Origin: Patescibacteria group bacterium
GTDB lineage: Bacteria > Patescibacteriota > Minisyncoccia > CAIUEV01 > JAHKAQ01
Direction: 5' to 3'
Length of the DNA: 5,360 nt
Assembly: GCA_018825765.1 (NCBI GenBank)
Contig: JAHKAQ010000094.1
Span: 1 to 5,360, forward strand
Below, piece after piece: positions 4,732 to 5,360 of this stretch; positions within the stretch are counted from its first letter, which is position 1; the number at the start of each line of letters is the position of its first letter. A program made the position numbers and the translations under genes. The notes beneath the pieces are model-generated. The model was not told the DNA's origin. It saw only the letters and a program-made list of their open reading frames with translations, and made no database searches.

Positions 4732-5360
4732 TTACAACATACAACTCTTACACACGCTCTTCAGGGCTTCGTCTTCCTTTTGGTAAGCATCCCGCGCGTA
4801 ATACTCGTTCTCCCGCTCTATAATAAAAACACCGATCAATCCAAAAGGCAGAATAAGATACAAAAACAAATGGGAAAAACCAGCCAGGAAAAAAGTTTCT
4901 ATCATTAAATCCGTACCATGCGGCCAGGCTATTAAGGCTCCTAAAAACGCGCCGCCAAAAACCGCGAAAACATATCTTTTATACTCGGCCCGCTTTTCAA
5001 ACCGCCGTATTTGCCAAATATCTTTTTCCAATTCTTGATGAATTCGTCGAAAACGCGGCTCCAGGTCTTTGGTTCCGCTTCCCACCGCTCTCCTTGCCTT
5101 TCTTAACGCCTGCGCCCGCGTCAAATTTAGCCTTATTCCTTTTCTTATCGAATATTCCTGCCAAAAACCCTCAAAACTAATCATAATGCCTAACGTTAAA
5201 ACAACCGCCTGAATAAGCGAATAATTCTCCACCCCAAGCACCAGGCAAACCAAAGCGATCAAAGTAAAAACAAGCCCCAGGCCCATTTTAAACCCGGGAT
5301 GAATCTCGCGATAATCCTGAACTTTTTCACGAATATACCCTGTAAGCAGGGCGCTTCTTC
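4732..5360 (-). CDS. Unrecognised multi-pass membrane protein, 5' end beyond window
   Basis: I do not recognise the family. The frame from the TAA stop at 4732-4734 stays open to the window edge (208 complete codons), so the gene is treated as 5'-truncated. An ATG at 5286 would give 184 residues, but no Shine-Dalgarno precedes it, and the upstream frame reads as plausible protein (LLTGYIREKVQDYREIHPG). Counted from that Met, hydrophobic segments lie at ~3-19, ~23-40, ~104-121 and ~131-156, suggesting four membrane passes. A basic, helix-rich loop (~43-103) with many Arg, Lys and Glu lies between the second and third and probably faces the cytoplasm. The C-terminus is acidic-polar and ends in CKSCML, a CxxC pair. 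No enzyme motif is visible. It converges on the tRNA with a 3-base gap. Confidence 0.75.
   Translation of the reverse strand, partial: RSALLTGYIREKVQDYREIHPGFKMGLGLVFTLIALVCLVLGVENYSLIQAVVLTLGIMISFEGFWQEYSIRKGIRLNLTRAQALRKARRAVGSGTKDLEPRFRRIHQELEKDIWQIRRFEKRAEYKRYVFAVFGGAFLGALIAWPHGTDLMIETFFLAGFSHLFLYLILPFGLIGVFIIERENEYYARDAYQKEDEALKSVCKSCML

Noticed and set aside
4602..4823. Plus-strand frame containing APVAQWIEHLASDQG-type sequence
   Set aside because: This is the well-known spurious translation of a tRNA gene; the frame runs through the promoter, the tRNA and then antisense to the membrane-protein gene.
5284..5286. ATG as the true start of the membrane protein
   Set aside because: No Shine-Dalgarno or promoter is seen, and the frame continues upstream with plausible protein sequence to the window edge; kept only as an alternative.
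26..5360. Recoded UGA (Gly) as in Gracilibacteria/SR1
   Set aside because: All recognised genes reach full family length under the standard code and glycines sit on GGN codons; the lack of TGA among seven stops is noted but the sample is too small.

Overview
The window looks like a piece of a small, compact bacterial chromosome, most likely from the Candidate Phyla Radiation (Patescibacteria). The reasons are AT-rich noncoding sequence, gaps of only 3 to 30 bases between genes, no visible Shine-Dalgarno sequence before any of six starts, an S16 protein with a long lysine-rich tail, and a CoaE/UPF0200-like kinase type that I associate with archaea and CPR bacteria. This placement is an inference from gene style, since no 16S rRNA or other marker gene is present. 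All reading frames are intact under the standard bacterial code, and none of the seven genes ends in TGA.

Layout: rpsP (ribosomal protein bS16) lies on the plus strand at the left edge. It converges, with a 7-base gap, on a tightly packed minus-strand series read right to left: pgeF (multicopper-oxidase-like/YfiH), tmk (thymidylate kinase), two tandem paralogous P-loop kinases of the CoaE/UPF0200 type, and gatB (amidotransferase subunit B). The gaps within this series are 16, 6, 19 and 30 bases, so it is probably a single operon. To its right is the only real intergenic region, about 120 bases. It carries a near-consensus sigma70 promoter for a plus-strand tRNA-Arg(UCG) and several dyad symmetries, one of which contains the promoter's -35 box. 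The tRNA ends 3 bases from the stop codon of a convergent minus-strand gene for an unrecognised multi-pass membrane protein, which stays open to the right edge of the window.

The genes are mostly housekeeping: translation (bS16, GatB, tRNA-Arg) and nucleotide metabolism (Tmk and two uncharacterised kinases, perhaps with PgeF, whose family has reported purine-nucleoside activity). No mobile element, CRISPR array, toxin-antitoxin or defence system is visible. The parts most worth a second look are the tandem kinase pair and the dyad-rich divergent promoter region.
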